From NCBI GenBank assembly GCA_026785765.1, contig JAJAZK010000593.1, positions 1 to 12,498 of the forward strand: a stretch of DNA of 12,498 nt, in the 5' to 3' direction. Both the position numbers and the translations under genes were made by a program. This document shows positions 1 through 6,609 of the stretch, in pieces (position 1 is the first letter of the stretch; each line of letters opens with the position of its first letter). The notes below the pieces were generated by a model. The model was not told the origin of the DNA, searched no databases, and saw only the letters and a list, made by a program, of their open reading frames with translations. Source of the stretch: Rhodoferax sp. Its GTDB lineage: Bacteria; Pseudomonadota; Gammaproteobacteria; Burkholderiales; Burkholderiaceae_C.

Positions 1-147
1 ATGCAAACCCTGCTCGCAGGCAGTTCGTCCGACGACGTGGCCGCCATACGCCAGATGCTGCGCGACGGCACGGTCGCGACGCAAAAGAGCGGCGCGCAGC
101 CGACGCCGAGTTGGCGTCGGGTTGGAGCACCGGGCCTACCCGTATAA
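1..147 (+). pseudogene. Displaced N-terminal segment of ppk2 (out of frame with the body)
   Basis: An open frame runs from the window edge to a TAA at 145-147. Its start is uncertain because position 1 is the window edge. The first about 30 codons have strong G/C third positions and read like the helical N-terminal extension of PPK2 proteins. From position 99 the PPK2-like reading (A-D-A-E-L-A-S-G-W-S-T-G) moves to the third frame, and from position 137 (Y-P-Y-K-N-L-M) to the second frame, where the kinase body continues. One missing base around 88-98 and a second in the GGGCC run at 132-136 would join all three pieces into a normal PPK2 N-terminus. This may be sequencing or assembly error or a genuine double frameshift; the sequence alone cannot decide. 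Confidence 0.55.
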
Positions 148-925
148 AAATCTGATGTCACGCAAGAACTACGAGTGGCAAAAATACGCGTTACAAGTGG
201 AAATGCTCAAACTGCAGGCGTGGGTCAAGGAAAGCGGTCAGCGCGTCGTGGTCCTGTTCGAGGGACGCGACGCGGCGGGCAAGGGCGGCACCATCAAACG
301 CATGATGGAACGCCTCAACCCGCGCGGAGCCCGCGTGGTTGCCCTGGAGAAACCGAGCGACGTCGAGCGGGGTCAGTGGTACTTCCAGCGTTATGTAATG
401 CATCTGCCGACCGCAGGCGAGATCGTGCTGTTCGACCGCTCCTGGTACAACCGGGCCGGCGTAGAGCGGGTGATGGGGTTTTGCACAGACATCGAATACC
501 AGGAGTTCATGCGCCAGGAACCACAGTTCGAAGCGCAACTCGCGCGCAGCGGCGTATATCTGGTCAAGCTCTGGTTCTCCGTCAGCCGCGCCGAACAGCG
601 GCGCCGCTTCAAGGAACGCGAGCTACACCCGCTCAAACACTGGAAGCTGAGCCCGGTTGACCTTGCCTCGCTCGACAAATGGGAGAGTTACACCGTCGCC
701 AAGGAAGCCATGTTTTTCGAAACCGACACCGCCGACGCGCCGTGGACGGTAATCAAGTCAGACTGCAAGAAGCGAGCGCGCCTGAATGCCATGCGTTATG
801 TCTTGCAGCGCTTGCCGTACGCCAACAAGGACCAGGCCAATGTCGGCGAACTCGACACCCTGCTGGTCGGGCGCGCGCATGTGGTTTATGAACGCGGTGA
901 ACGCCCGGGCAGTTCTACCCGATGA
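122..925 (+). CDS. ppk2: Polyphosphate kinase 2 (PPK2 family, single-domain class I)
   Basis: PPK2 enzymes transfer phosphate between inorganic polyphosphate and nucleotides (ADP/ATP or GDP/GTP) in the cytoplasm. Counting from the TTG at 122, the P-loop (Walker A) EGRDAAGKGG is at residues 47-56, the Walker B strand with the DRSWYNRAG motif is near 101-113, and the basic lid RRRFKERE follows at about 160. The C-terminal PPK2 signatures KWKLSPVDLASLDKW-like and FFETDTADAPW are present, and the C-terminus looks complete. The TTG start is not convincing: it has no ribosome binding site, and the N-terminal sequence expected for the family lies in other frames just upstream (see the displaced segment). 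An in-frame ATG at 155 is the only nearby alternative, and initiation there would remove the conserved YPYKNL. The kinase core is fully conserved, so the activity is plausible if the frameshifts are artefacts. It converges on dsbB with an 8-bp gap. Confidence 0.88.
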   Translation: MEHRAYPYKNLMSRKNYEWQKYALQVEMLKLQAWVKESGQRVVVLFEGRDAAGKGGTIKRMMERLNPRGARVVALEKPSDVERGQWYFQRYVMHLPTAGEIVLFDRSWYNRAGVERVMGFCTDIEYQEFMRQEPQFEAQLARSGVYLVKLWFSVSRAEQRRRFKERELHPLKHWKLSPVDLASLDKWESYTVAKEAMFFETDTADAPWTVIKSDCKKRARLNAMRYVLQRLPYANKDQANVGELDTLLVGRAHVVYERGERPGSSTR

Positions 926-933
926 ACACTACG

Positions 934-1452
934 CTACCCTGACCTGTTCACAGTCGCCTCGCGCAAAGACCGGACCAACGAGACAGCCGACACCGCGGCG
1001 ATTGCCAAAAAACAAAGGAACGACCAGTTCGCGATTGAGGCACCAAGGAACGTCCAGTCAATCTTGGTGCAATCGCCACCGCCCTTGAATATCATTGGAA
1101 TCGCGCGCTGCAATGGAAAGGTCTCGATCATTCCGTAGAAATCGCGCCCGCACGAGACGATCTCTGGCGGGTACCACTGTAACCAACTCTGGCGGGCGGC
1201 GACAAAGCCGCCAAACCCGGCCATCCCGAGAATGCCAACAAGGCCGACGCGTTGCAGCACGCGTGTGACGCTCAATGCGCCAAGCCCGGCGCACAGCGCC
1301 ACCAGAAAAAGGGCGTAGCGCTGCACGATACACATCGGGCAAGGCTCCAGACCGACCACATGCTGCAAGTACAGGCCATAGGCCAGCAGCGCCAGGCAGC
1401 CGCCACACATGGCCAGCAACACTTGGCGCAGGCTTAAACCAAACAGCATCAT
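934..1452 (-). CDS. dsbB: Disulfide bond formation protein B (DsbB, quinone-linked oxidoreductase)
   Basis: DsbB is an inner-membrane protein that reoxidises periplasmic DsbA and passes the electrons to the respiratory quinone pool. The product is 172 residues with four predicted membrane helices (about 8-26, 43-60, 68-86 and 140-162). The quinone-side CPMC pair (C38, C41) sits at the start of the second helix in the usual LEPCPMCIxQR context. The second periplasmic pair is C101 (SCGRDFY) and C128 (GDCTKIDW). The start was set at the ATG at 1452, since DsbB proteins begin right before the first helix and GGAG lies 4-7 bases upstream of the tandem ATG-ATG (1452 and 1449). The longer open frame to 1572 runs into the divergent yggX and adds sequence unlike DsbB. 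It converges on ppk2 and diverges from yggX. Confidence 0.93.
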   Translation of the reverse strand: MMLFGLSLRQVLLAMCGGCLALLAYGLYLQHVVGLEPCPMCIVQRYALFLVALCAGLGALSVTRVLQRVGLVGILGMAGFGGFVAARQSWLQWYPPEIVSCGRDFYGMIETFPLQRAIPMIFKGGGDCTKIDWTFLGASIANWSFLCFLAIAAVSAVSLVRSLREATVNRSG

Positions 1453-1561
1453 TGCTCCATCGTTGAATACCGCCAATTGGACACCAGATTGGCGAAGTGG
1501 TTTCCAAAAGCGGCGACAATTTGCCGCAACACACCGATTCCCCGAAACAAGGACGCAATTC

Positions 1562-1834
1562 ATGGCACGCATGGTTCAATGCATCAAGCTGGGCAAAGAG
1601 GCGGAAGGCCTGGACTTCCCGCCCTATCCCGGCGAACTCGGCAAACGTCTGTGGGCAGAGGTCAGCAAGGAAGCCTGGGCGGCCTGGCTCAAACACCAGA
1701 CCATGCTGGTGAACGAGAACCGGCTCAACCTGGCAGATGCGCGCGCGCGCCAATACCTCGCACGCCAGATGGAGGCCCATTTCTTCGGCAGTGGCGCGGA
1801 CGCGGCGCAAGGCTACGTTCCGCCGAGCGCCTGA
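1562..1834 (+). CDS. yggX: YggX-family probable Fe(2+)-trafficking / oxidative damage protection protein
   Basis: This 90-residue cytoplasmic protein belongs to the YggX family, which is linked to protection of iron-sulfur proteins against oxidants and to iron handling; its exact mechanism is not settled. Family hallmarks are the start MARMVQCIKLGKEAEGLDFP with its single conserved cysteine (C7), the PYPGELGKRLW stretch, the AWAAWLKHQTMLVNENRLN helix and the ARQYLARQMEAHFFG C-terminal helix. The length matches the family (about 90 residues). The ATG at 1562 was chosen over upstream in-frame codons because AAGGA lies 8 bases before it and homologues begin exactly there. The mnmC-type gene follows 12 bp after the stop in the same frame, so the two are probably cotranscribed. 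Confidence 0.95.
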   Translation: MARMVQCIKLGKEAEGLDFPPYPGELGKRLWAEVSKEAWAAWLKHQTMLVNENRLNLADARARQYLARQMEAHFFGSGADAAQGYVPPSA

Positions 1835-1846
1835 CAGGCCCCCTGC

Positions 1847-3670
1847 GTGGGCGCGCTGCCACCTTCGAGTGGCATTCTGGCTGGCTGCGACCTGGCCTCA
1901 ACCTGGCGCGACCAAAGTGACTGGACCGTTCTTGATACCGGATTCGGCGACGGGCAGTCTTTTCTGCACATTTGGCACACCTGGCTGCGTGACCCGCATC
2001 GCGCGCGCCGCCTGCACTACGTCGGGCTGACCGGAAAGGCGCAGCGTGCGGACGCCATGTTGCGCAGCATGGCCGGCAACAGCGCATTGGCCAGCCACCG
2101 AGTGGATCTGCAACGGCAATGGTTCGGCTTCATGCCTGGCTTCCATCGGCTGACGTTCTGCAATGGAGAGCTGTTACTGACCCTGTGTGTGGGCGAGCTT
2201 ATGAACATGCTGCGGGAGTTGCAATGTGTCGCCAATTTTGTCCTCCTGGGTGATCGCGGCCACGAGCCGCCCGAGAGCCCATGGGATACATGGAGTGTCA
2301 AGGCGCTGGCGCGGGTGTGCAAGCCAGGTACCTGTGCCCTACTCGCCCACGGCATGGAACCGCTGCTGCCGCAGCTGGCAGGTGTCGGATTTGTCACCGA
2401 TCCCACGCCCCATGCGCCAGCCATCGCGCTACGGTTCGAGCCAGTCTGGACGCAACGCATCACACGTGACCCATGGCGTCGGCTGAGCAGTTCCGCGTCC
2501 ACCTGCGCGGTGGTGGGGGCCGGGCTGGCCGGTGCAGCGGCCGCTCTGGCGATGGCACGGCGCGGCTGGCTGGTCACCGTCGTCGACCAGGCAGCACACC
2601 CGGCAGCAGGGGCCTCAGGTTTGCCGGTCGGCCTGTTGGTGCCACACGCAACGCGTGACGACAACACCCGCTCCAGGCTCGCGCGCTCAGGCGTGCGCCA
2701 GACGCTGGACCTGTGCGCCGCGCTCCTGCAAGAGGGCGAAGACTGGTCCTGCTGCGGTGTACTGGAACTGGGACAAGACCCGACCCAGAAACTGGCCACG
2801 CACTGGCCGGAAGAAGGCCTGGACTGGTCGGCACGCCATGTTTGGCCACAGCCAGAGCCTGCCTGGGCACGCGGCGCGCGCAGCAAGCACCCGGTATGGC
2901 ACCCGAAGGCGGCCTGGGTCAAGCCTGCCCGTCTGGTGCAGGCGCAATTGGAATCCAGCGCGGCGCGCTTCATTGGCGCGCGTCGGGTGTCTGCAATCAC
3001 ACGCGGCAGCTCCGGTTGGGAACTCCGGGACCCTGCCGGAGAAGTGATCACGCAGGCCGCCTGCGTCATCATGGCAAACGCGGGGGACGCGCTCCGTCTG
3101 CTGGGGGCAGCGCAAGCGGGCGTTGAGCCGGACAAACTTGCGCCGGACCCGCTGCAGATTATCGCCGGCCAGTTATCCTGGGCTCCCCACCAGTTCGGCG
3201 ACGCATCGGCGTTTCCGCCGCACCCGGTCAACGGCGCTGGCAGCCTGCTGCCATGGATCCCAATGGCCGACGGACCGACCTGGTTCGCCGGCGCGAGCTT
3301 CGAACTACAGGTAGGCCTCGCCTCGCCGGTAGACGCAGCCAACCAGGAGAACCTTGCGCGGCTGAGCCAGTTGCTGCCGACCGTAGCCAACTACATTGGA
3401 AGTCTGGCGCCGCAACAGCCGCTGCACCACTGGCGTGCAAACCGTTGCAGCAGCGCCGACCGCCTGCCCCTGGCTGGTCCGGCACAAACCGGCCCGCAAC
3501 CGACGCTGTGGCTCAACGCCGCTTTTGGCTCCCGCGGCCTTACCTACAGTGTCCTGTGCGCAGAACTGATCGCCGCGCAGATCAACGCCGAACCGCTGCC
3601 GTTGCCTGCGAGTCTGGTGCGCCTGCTGCGGCCAAACCGGCCAAGTGTCCTTGGAAAAGTGCGTGCCTAG
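1847..3670 (+). CDS. mnmC: MnmC-type tRNA wobble-uridine modification protein: degenerate methyltransferase domain fused to FAD oxidase domain
   Basis: Bifunctional MnmC completes the mnm5s2U34 wobble modification: its FAD domain oxidatively removes the carboxymethyl group of cmnm5U, and its N-terminal domain then methylates nm5U using SAM. The 607-residue product shows a SAM-fold glycine motif (LDTGFGDGQSFL, 29-40), a second Rossmann motif VVGAGLAGAAAA (222-232), GASGLPVGLLVPH of the FAD domain (255-267), and the C-terminal GSRGL (561-565) followed by AELIAAQINAEPLPLP, all typical of MnmC. The first half is unusual. The roughly 60 residues that normally precede the glycine motif are reduced to about 28. 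The acidic residue of the usual S-x-E-K strand is replaced by GLTGKAQ (60-66), and the DGFxPxxNPxMW active-site loop is replaced by LLGDRGHEPPESPWD (133-147). The oxidase therefore looks functional and the methyltransferase probably not (inference). The upstream limit is the yggX stop in the same frame; GTG at 1847 is the first plausible start. Confidence 0.85.
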   Translation: MGALPPSSGILAGCDLASTWRDQSDWTVLDTGFGDGQSFLHIWHTWLRDPHRARRLHYVGLTGKAQRADAMLRSMAGNSALASHRVDLQRQWFGFMPGFHRLTFCNGELLLTLCVGELMNMLRELQCVANFVLLGDRGHEPPESPWDTWSVKALARVCKPGTCALLAHGMEPLLPQLAGVGFVTDPTPHAPAIALRFEPVWTQRITRDPWRRLSSSASTCAVVGAGLAGAAAALAMARRGWLVTVVDQAAHPAAGASGLPVGLLVPHATRDDNTRSRLARSGVRQTLDLCAALLQEGEDWSCCGVLELGQDPTQKLATHWPEEGLDWSARHVWPQPEPAWARGARSKHPVWHPKAAWVKPARLVQAQLESSAARFIGARRVSAITRGSSGWELRDPAGEVITQAACVIMANAGDALRLLGAAQAGVEPDKLAPDPLQIIAGQLSWAPHQFGDASAFPPHPVNGAGSLLPWIPMADGPTWFAGASFELQVGLASPVDAANQENLARLSQLLPTVANYIGSLAPQQPLHHWRANRCSSADRLPLAGPAQTGPQPTLWLNAAFGSRGLTYSVLCAELIAAQINAEPLPLPASLVRLLRPNRPSVLGKVRA

Positions 3671-4383
3671 ACGATCTGCAGTACTCGGAACATGTGGCCA
3701 GGGTCGTAAGGCTTGTCAAGCACGGCCCGACACCCAGCCTGCTCCGCGCGCTCGTTGAGTTTTGAGGAATGCTGGGCGGTGCTGATCACCACACTGCCAA
3801 TCGGCGGCTGAGAAGCCACCATGCGTGCCACCAGGCTCCAGGGATCGTGTGGCATGTCCACATTGACAATCACAATGTCATAGCGGCGCTCACGGGCCAT
3901 GACCAGCGCCTGGGCGACCGTTTCTGCTTCGTCGGCCTCGATCAAACCGGCCAGCGACAGGCGCGCTCGCAGATACAGGCGGTCATCGCGAGACGGCTCG
4001 ACCAACAAACTCACCCGAAAGCCGGGTGGAATTGCCGTGTTGGATTCGCCGTCGAGATCAATATCGACACCGCCAGCGGCGAACAACTGGTCCATCGCAT
4101 GGATCACGGCTGTCCAGTTCAGGGGGCGTGCAACCGCCCGCCAGGCGTGCGCCGGGGCACCATTGCCCACACAGATCAGTTTCAGATTGGGGTTGAGCGT
4201 GGGTGACGCCAGCAACACATCAGCCTCATAACTGTCGGTGTCGATCAGGGCGATATGTGGCATCACCGGTGCATCGGGCGTCCACAAAGCGTAAGCCGTA
4301 TCGCGCTCCCACGAAAGACGAAACAGGGTATTGAGCGCGTGACGCTCCACGTCTCGGAATCCCACTACCTTGACAAATACCAT
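3667..4383 (-). CDS. Tandem receiver-like protein (degenerate response regulator, no output domain)
   Basis: From the ATG at 4383 the product has 238 residues and appears to be two CheY-like receiver folds in a row. The first (about 2-100) has the strand HIALIDTD with D48 at the phospho-acceptor position, but no acidic pair in its first strand and no conserved lysine. The second (about 122-238) has the alternating strand/helix pattern, ends in VLDKPYDP with the conserved lysine K224, and has S201/T202 at the switch position. Its acidic pair is reduced to EP (129-130), and N174 occupies the phospho-acceptor position (VNVDMP, with D176 two residues later). No DNA-binding, enzymatic or membrane segment is present. 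Its partner and role are unknown. The start could also be ATG 4392 or GTG 4404; 4383 is preferred because GGGA lies just upstream and the first beta strand begins there. Its stop overlaps the mnmC stop in a shared CTAG. Confidence 0.72.
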   Translation of the reverse strand: MVFVKVVGFRDVERHALNTLFRLSWERDTAYALWTPDAPVMPHIALIDTDSYEADVLLASPTLNPNLKLICVGNGAPAHAWRAVARPLNWTAVIHAMDQLFAAGGVDIDLDGESNTAIPPGFRVSLLVEPSRDDRLYLRARLSLAGLIEADEAETVAQALVMARERRYDIVIVNVDMPHDPWSLVARMVASQPPIGSVVISTAQHSSKLNERAEQAGCRAVLDKPYDPGHMFRVLQIV

Positions 4384-4560
4384 ACTTCCCATGTTTACCA
4401 ACACATCCTAATTTCCGCCGGAGCGGCTGCGCGCCAATGTGACGTCAGACCGTGATTGCAGCGGATTCCGACTATTGGCTGAACCTGACGCGTGCGCCGG
4501 GGCGACTCCAAAAGGCCGGACATGGAATCATGCGCCGCGTTTTGTAGACCATAATTCGCC

Positions 4561-4584
4561 TTGACCTTTTTACCAAAAGGTCAA
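4561..4584. promoter_or_regulatory. Perfect 24-bp palindrome (10-bp arms, 4-bp spacer), candidate operator
   Basis: The left arm TTGACCTTTT (4561-4570) and right arm AAAAGGTCAA (4575-4584) are exact reverse complements around TACC. The element lies 50 bp before the ribokinase start, in the 251-bp region between the divergent receiver-like gene and the nucleoside-salvage cluster. It is not followed by a T tract, so an operator for a dimeric repressor or activator is more likely than a terminator. The regulator is not identifiable here. A CATAAT hexamer at 4550-4555 could be a -10 box, but no good -35 was found. The ribokinase has no clear Shine-Dalgarno sequence. Confidence 0.6.
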
Positions 4585-4634
4585 CTTGTCTCGCGCCAGC
4601 TTTTCACCGGCTGGTCCAACCAATCGATTTAACC

Positions 4635-5585
4635 ATGATTCTTGTTGCTGGTTCGGCCAATCTGGATTTTGTCGTGCGGGCCGGGCATATTCCCGGACCA
4701 GGCGAAACCGTACTCGGCTACGGCTTCAAAACCTACCCGGGTGGCAAAGGCGCCAACCAGGCAGTTGCCTGCTCCCGCGCTGGTGGGGCGTCCACCCAAA
4801 TGCTGGTGGCTTTCGGTGATGACACGTTCGCCACCACACTGGAAGCATCACTGCAAGCCGCCGGTGTTGGGCTGCACATCGTAAGCGTACCCGACACCCC
4901 TACCGGCACCGCATTCATCTGCGTATCTGACAACGCCGAAAACGCGATCACCGTCGCCCCCGGCGCGAATGCGGCCCTGACGGCAACCAACCTGCCGCCT
5001 TTAACAGGCTACAGCCATTTGCTGATGCAGCTTGAAACACCACTTGCCACCGTCACCGCCTGCGCACGCCTGGCGCGAAGCGCTGGGGTCAAAGTCGTGC
5101 TGAATGCGGCGCCAGCGCAGCCCCTGCCTGCAGAGTTGCTGGCCCTGGTTGACATTCTGGTGGTCAATGAAGGTGAACTGGCGGCCATCGCAGCGCATTC
5201 CGGAACCGTCGTTGAGTGCCTGGAACGCGTACCGGCGCCTATCGTCGTGGTGACCCTGGGCGAACGCGGATGTTGCGCCCGCGTGGACGGGCAATACGTT
5301 TTGCAAAGCGCATTCCCGGTTCAGCCATTGGACACAACTGCCGCCGGCGACACGTTTTGTGGCACCCTGGTGGCGGCGCTGGACCACGGGCTCGGGCTGG
5401 CCACCGCGCTGCGCCGGGCGAGCGCGGCAGCCGGATTAGCCTGTACCCAGCCCGGCGCGCAATCGAGCATTCCGACACAGCAGGCGGTTGACGATCTGAT
5501 CGGTCAGACCGCACACGACCCATCCGACGAACTACACGCTTTGCGCATGTACTGCGGCCTGGCCGCGAGCCGCTTGAACCCATGA
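4635..5585 (+). CDS. rbsK: Ribokinase-type PfkB-family sugar kinase
   Basis: This is a cytoplasmic kinase expected to phosphorylate ribose (or a related pentose) with ATP to the 5-phosphate. The 316-residue protein has the N-terminal substrate strand GSANLDFV (6-13), the PfkB signature 1 stretch GGKGANQAVA (36-45), the NAAPA strand after the hinge, the VNEGE motif, and the PfkB signature 2 DTTAAGDTFCG (233-243), in which D239 is the catalytic base and AAGD forms the anion hole. The length is normal for ribokinases. A C-terminal tail of roughly 25 residues extends beyond the usual fold. The stop overlaps the start of the nucleoside hydrolase gene (ATGA, 5582-5585), which implies translational coupling and supports ribose released from nucleosides as substrate. 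Other nucleoside or pentose kinases of the same family cannot be excluded. Confidence 0.88.
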   Translation: MILVAGSANLDFVVRAGHIPGPGETVLGYGFKTYPGGKGANQAVACSRAGGASTQMLVAFGDDTFATTLEASLQAAGVGLHIVSVPDTPTGTAFICVSDNAENAITVAPGANAALTATNLPPLTGYSHLLMQLETPLATVTACARLARSAGVKVVLNAAPAQPLPAELLALVDILVVNEGELAAIAAHSGTVVECLERVPAPIVVVTLGERGCCARVDGQYVLQSAFPVQPLDTTAAGDTFCGTLVAALDHGLGLATALRRASAAAGLACTQPGAQSSIPTQQAVDDLIGQTAHDPSDELHALRMYCGLAASRLNP

Positions 5586-6580
5586 CCTCCAGCCAAAAAC
5601 ACACCGTCATTTATGACACCGACCCTGGCGTCGACGACGCCATGGCCCTGTACTTTGCGATGGCGCACCCGGATATCGACGTGGTTGGCATTACCACCAC
5701 GTTTGGCAATGTCAGTGTCGAGCAGGCCACCACCAACGCGCTTTACCTGACGGCGCTGGCTGGGCGCACGATCCCGGTGACCAGGGGCGTGGCGACACCC
5801 TGGTTCAAGGACGCTGAAGCTCCGCCGGCACATATTCATGGGGCTGACGGCCTGGGCAATTTGGGTACACGCAAGCTGGTAGTACAAACAATCGACCCGC
5901 GATCCTCTGCGCAGTTCATCGTTGACATGGCGCGCGCCCGACCGGGCGAGATCACCCTGGTCGCAGTGGGTCCGCTAGGCAACCTGAGCCTGGCCCTGGC
6001 GCTTGAGCCGACGCTGCCCACGCTGCTGCGCGAAGTCGTCATCATGGGTGGCACGGTGATTGAGCCGGGTAATGTCTCGCCGGTCGCGGAGGCCAATATC
6101 TGGAACGATCCGCATGCCGCTGATCGAGTATTCACGGCCGGCTGGAAACTGACCATGGTCGGACTGGACGTCACGCACCGGGTCGTGGTGTTGTTGTCGC
6201 TGTTCGAGAAAATTGCCCGGCGCCAGCAGCACCCCGCCACCGACGCCCTGTGCCATGCGGTCGAGTTCTATGCCCGTTTCTACAGCGGCCTGTACAAACA
6301 CCTGGCAAGCACGCCTGGCTGTTTTGCACACGATTTGCTGGCATTCATCTACCTGGCCAAGCCCGAGTTGTTCACCCTTGACACCAAGGCCGTGCGGGTG
6401 GCCACCGATGGTCTTGCGCAAGGCCAGACGATTGTGAACCGCCGCGACTTCATAAACTATCCACAAGTCGGCTGGGAGAAGGCCAAACCCCGAACCCAGG
6501 TCTGCATGGAGGTCGATGCGTCGGCATGTGTTCAACTGTTCGAGAACACGATGATGGGCAACTGGCTGCCGCCTTCCTGA
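5582..6580 (+). CDS. Nucleoside hydrolase (inosine/uridine-preferring family, IUNH)
   Basis: These enzymes hydrolyse the N-glycosidic bond of ribonucleosides, giving free base and ribose, with a bound Ca2+ ion. The 332-residue protein carries the N-terminal metal- and ribose-binding signature DTDPGVDDAMAL (D12, D14, D18, D19), the GNVSVEQATTNAL helix, HGADGLG (the substrate loop), EANIWNDPHAADRVF, GLDVTHRV (D196) and the HD pair H250-D251 expected to hold the leaving group and calcium. All hallmark residues are present, so it should be active. Base specificity (purine, pyrimidine or both) cannot be read from the sequence. It begins within the ribokinase stop codon, and the oxygenase gene starts 29 bp after its end. 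Confidence 0.92.
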   Translation: MTSSQKHTVIYDTDPGVDDAMALYFAMAHPDIDVVGITTTFGNVSVEQATTNALYLTALAGRTIPVTRGVATPWFKDAEAPPAHIHGADGLGNLGTRKLVVQTIDPRSSAQFIVDMARARPGEITLVAVGPLGNLSLALALEPTLPTLLREVVIMGGTVIEPGNVSPVAEANIWNDPHAADRVFTAGWKLTMVGLDVTHRVVVLLSLFEKIARRQQHPATDALCHAVEFYARFYSGLYKHLASTPGCFAHDLLAFIYLAKPELFTLDTKAVRVATDGLAQGQTIVNRRDFINYPQVGWEKAKPRTQVCMEVDASACVQLFENTMMGNWLPPS

Positions 6581-6609
6581 GCCCTTCCGTCCACACCCGC
6601 AGAGCGACC

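Noticed and set aside
1510..1527. GCGGC/GCCGC inverted repeat between dsbB and yggX as an operator
   Set aside because: Arms of only five G/C bases are expected often by chance in this composition, and no second copy or context supports it.
2017..3390. 457-codon minus-strand open frame inside mnmC
   Set aside because: The composition (Ser/Ala/Arg/Pro-rich, no domains) is that of a shadow frame opposite a well-supported FAD oxidase gene.
6526..6609. Upstream extension of the oxygenase gene to 6526
   Set aside because: It overlaps the nucleoside hydrolase by 55 bp and adds residues unlike the family, while ATG 6610 begins exactly at the conserved FPIIDY start.
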